This document shows positions 61,781 to 64,000 of a stretch of 64,000 bases of DNA, piece by piece. The translations under genes and the position numbers were made by a program. The stretch spans positions 51,660,442 through 51,724,441 of the forward strand of contig NC_054083.1 in the NCBI RefSeq assembly GCF_017562075.2. The letters are read 5' to 3'. Source of the DNA: Anopheles merus. Taxonomy: Eukaryota; Arthropoda; Insecta; Diptera; Culicidae. Under the pieces are notes generated by a model. The model was not told the origin of the DNA, did no database searches, and worked only from the letters and a program-made list of their open reading frames with translations. How positions within the stretch are numbered: position 1 is the stretch's first letter; the number at the start of each line of letters is the position of its first letter.

Positions 61781-64000
61781 ATGCTGGAAAGAAAGCATTT
61801 TTCTGCAGAGCACAATCAACTCCTGGTGCTGAAGCTGGTGGAACACATCGACGATTCTTGCAGCGAGCAAGAACGATGGGAAAACATTGCCGAAGAAATT
61901 ATGGTACCCGGCCCTACAAATAGTGTACCATGAGCGACCGTTTCACCTGCTAACCAGTTCTCTTGTTGCTTTACAGTTTGAAACGGGCGAAAACTATCCC
62001 TGGAGAACAGTACGAATGCATTATAAACAACGAATTGTAAGCCATCTGAAAGAATACACCGATGATCAGCGAATGATCGATCGGCTCCAGTACCCGTTTC
62101 TCGAGCGAGTGTACAAATTGCGCGTGCAGTATCAGGTCTCCGCGCTGGTCCTCCAGGATCCCGCCATTATAGCCCGCAACAAGCTAATCATCAAGTACGA
62201 AATCGATCCACGATACGACGCGGATGTGGTGAAACTGTTCAAGCGCTACCACACGTCCAGCATGCAGATATGCATAAACGTGCAAGATCCCGCGTATGAG
62301 CTGTCGGAACGATGGCAAAAGTTTCTGCTCAAGCCGACCAAGTCAAGACATCGGCTAAAGATGGCAATGTGCGGTGATTTATGGTTTTCTAAGTTTCCTG
62401 CTTATATGAATCGGACAGTACGAAAAGCACCCGTAGCTATCACACAACAATCGTCGCAGGAATCTTGCTCATCGTCGATGATACTGCTGGACAATGTACC
62501 GGTACGGATAGAGGTTAGCATTGCTGTGTGTGTGGTTGAGTTTGGGATGTTGCTTCACTTTCCTGTTTGCTTTGTTTTAGGAATGTACTTCACCAGCTCC
62601 TCCTGCACCGTTTTCACCACGCCAACTGTTGAGCTTTGAATCGTTGGACTGTGATACACTGGTGCTGCAGATGTTGGATATACATGGAAATGTAATGTAA
62701 TTGGACACTGTGAATTGTAGAATATTAAATGTATTTTGTTCGATTTCAGAAGAATGATTCTCCCGAATCGGTTCAGGAAAATGGTAACGTGGATAAACTT
62801 ATCCCGATTGATGCGGATATCCCTCCCCGATCGACGCATCCTAGCGATGGCAACGTATCCACGTCTGAAGAACCACAGGAGAGTTTCTATCCTATGCCAG
62901 ATGTAAGTAGCAGAAAATTGACCTTCATTCCAGTTTGTTTGACCTTATTTTTCCTTTCTTTCAGTGTGTCTTCGATTCAACGGACAGTGAAGACGAAGAT
63001 GAAGATGTAAGTTGCTTTTCATTTGTACATCTTGTTTAAAATTGTTCAAACGATTTAGAAAGGCCTTTTTATGAAAAATAGATGCAGAATAAATCCTACC
63101 AACCAGTTGTCCATGGCAACGTGGATAAATCTGCCCCAATTGATGCGAATGTCCCTCTGCCATCGACACATCCTAGCGATGGCGATGTATCCTCGTCTGA
63201 AGAACTACAGGAGAGTTTCTGTCCTATGCCAGATGTAAGCCTCACTAACTGAATTTCATTTCAGTTTACCGGACCTTAATTTTCCTTTCTTTCAGTGTGT
63301 GTTCGATTCAACGGATAGTGAACAAGAAGATGAAGATGTAAGTTGCTTTTCTTATTTACTTTGATTCAAACGATTTAAAAGGGCTTTTTTTTAATCAACA
63401 ATAGATGCGAAATGAATCTCACGAACCAGTTGTCAATGGCAACGTGGATAAATCTGTCCCGATTGATTCCAATGTCCCTCCGCCATCGACACATCATAGC
63501 GATGGCAATGTATCATCGTCTGAAGAACTGCAGGAGAGTTTCGTTCGGATGCCAGATGTAAGCAGAAGTGTTTGCACATCATTCCAGTATGATTGACCTT
63601 ATTTTTCCTTACTTTCAGTGTGTGTTCGATTCGACGGACAGTGAAGAAGAAGATGACGATGTAAGTGGCTTTTCATATGTACTTTGATTCAAACGATTCA
63701 AACGATTTAAAAGGGCTTTTTTTAAATCAACAATAGATGCGGACTGAATCTCACGAACCAGTTCTCAATGGCAACGTGGATGAACCTGTCCCGAATGGTG
63801 CGAATGTCCCTCCGCCATCGACACATCCTAGCGTTGGCAATGTATCCCCGTCTAAAGAACAACCGGATAATCCGCATCGCATATCAGATGTAAGTATAAA
63901 GTTATGGTGGCTGATATATTCCTGAATTTGTACTCAATGACTTATCCTGCCTTTCAGTGTGTGTTGGATTCAACAGATGTTGAATCCGCGGAGGAAGAGC
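61781..64000 (+). CDS. Myb/SANT-like protein with tandemly duplicated exon pairs, 3' partial
   Basis: Exons: 61776-61903 (ATG 61781), 61977-62513, 62581-62691, 62750-62902, 62965-63006, 63082-63234, 63296-63337, 63405-63557, 63619-63660, 63737-63889 and 63958 to beyond 64000. All joins after the ATG are phase 0 with GT-AG sites. Residues 1 to about 70 resemble a Myb/SANT domain of the RAP1 kind: FSAEHNQLLVLKLVEHI, ERWENIAEEI, then a YPWRTVRMHYKQRI recognition-helix-like segment. The next ~150 residues are not recognised. The remainder is a four-fold repeat of a 51-aa exon (NGNVDK, PPPSTHPSDGNVSSSEE, terminal MPD) and a 14-aa acidic exon (CVFDSTDSEDEDED). No signal peptide. A DNA-binding or chromatin role is inferred from the Myb-like part only. 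The upstream exon does not supply a compatible coding phase, so the start at 61781 is the best available choice. Confidence 0.7.
62750..63999 (+). repeat. Tandem array of four duplicated exon pairs with their introns
   Basis: Exon pairs of 153 + 42 nt begin at 62750, 63082, 63405 and 63737, so the periods are 332, 323 and 332 bp. Introns are also alike, with shared CAAACGATTTAAAAGGGC and TTTCAG ends. The fourth copy has diverged most and its 42-nt exon does not show a donor before the window ends. Confidence 0.93.

Overview
The window looks like nuclear DNA from a mosquito, most likely an Anopheles of the gambiae group. Coding exons are GC-rich, many introns are 60-90 bp beside a few of 3-17 kb, microsatellites are frequent, and the proteins are insect-type orthologues of animal families. 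There is no bacterial-style gene organisation. The species call is inference; exon structures were built by hand from reading frames, splice signals and intron phases.

Layout. (1) 640-7731 (+): a five-exon gene for an unrecognised conserved-looking protein with a PP1-docking-like motif. Its 4.2-kb intron holds a complete three-exon gene on the other strand (4267-4889) for a secreted Ly6/three-finger protein. (2) 9353-30736 (-): a ten-exon gene for a SMOC/magu (pentagone) type secreted BMP modulator. Its 17.4-kb first intron contains, on the same strand, a whole eight-exon gene for the axonemal dynein regulator DNAI7/CASC1 (14561-18235). (3) 30737-37145: intergenic. (4) 37146-43294: three compact housekeeping genes, a quiescin sulfhydryl oxidase (+), SRP9 (-) and the polyprenol reductase SRD5A3 (+). 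(5) 43868-51041 (+): flotillin-1, with two candidate 18-nt microexons in a large intron and alternative C-termini. (6) 54134-60826: an LTR retrotransposon of the BEL/Pao superfamily with identical 197-bp LTRs and a 5-bp target duplication. Its only visible lesion is a 245-bp fold-back TA-MITE inserted in gag. (7) 61781 to the window end (+): a gene with a Myb/SANT-like N-terminus followed by a tandem array of duplicated exon pairs that runs off the window.

The genes do not form one pathway. SMOC, the Ly6 protein, QSOX, SRP9 and SRD5A3 all concern the secretory pathway or extracellular space, but nothing shows that they are coordinated. The three points most worth following are the exon-pair array at 62750-63999, the fold-back MITE caught inside an otherwise intact BEL element, and the duplicated microexons of flotillin-1. 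I saw no tRNA, rRNA, CRISPR or prokaryotic defence system.
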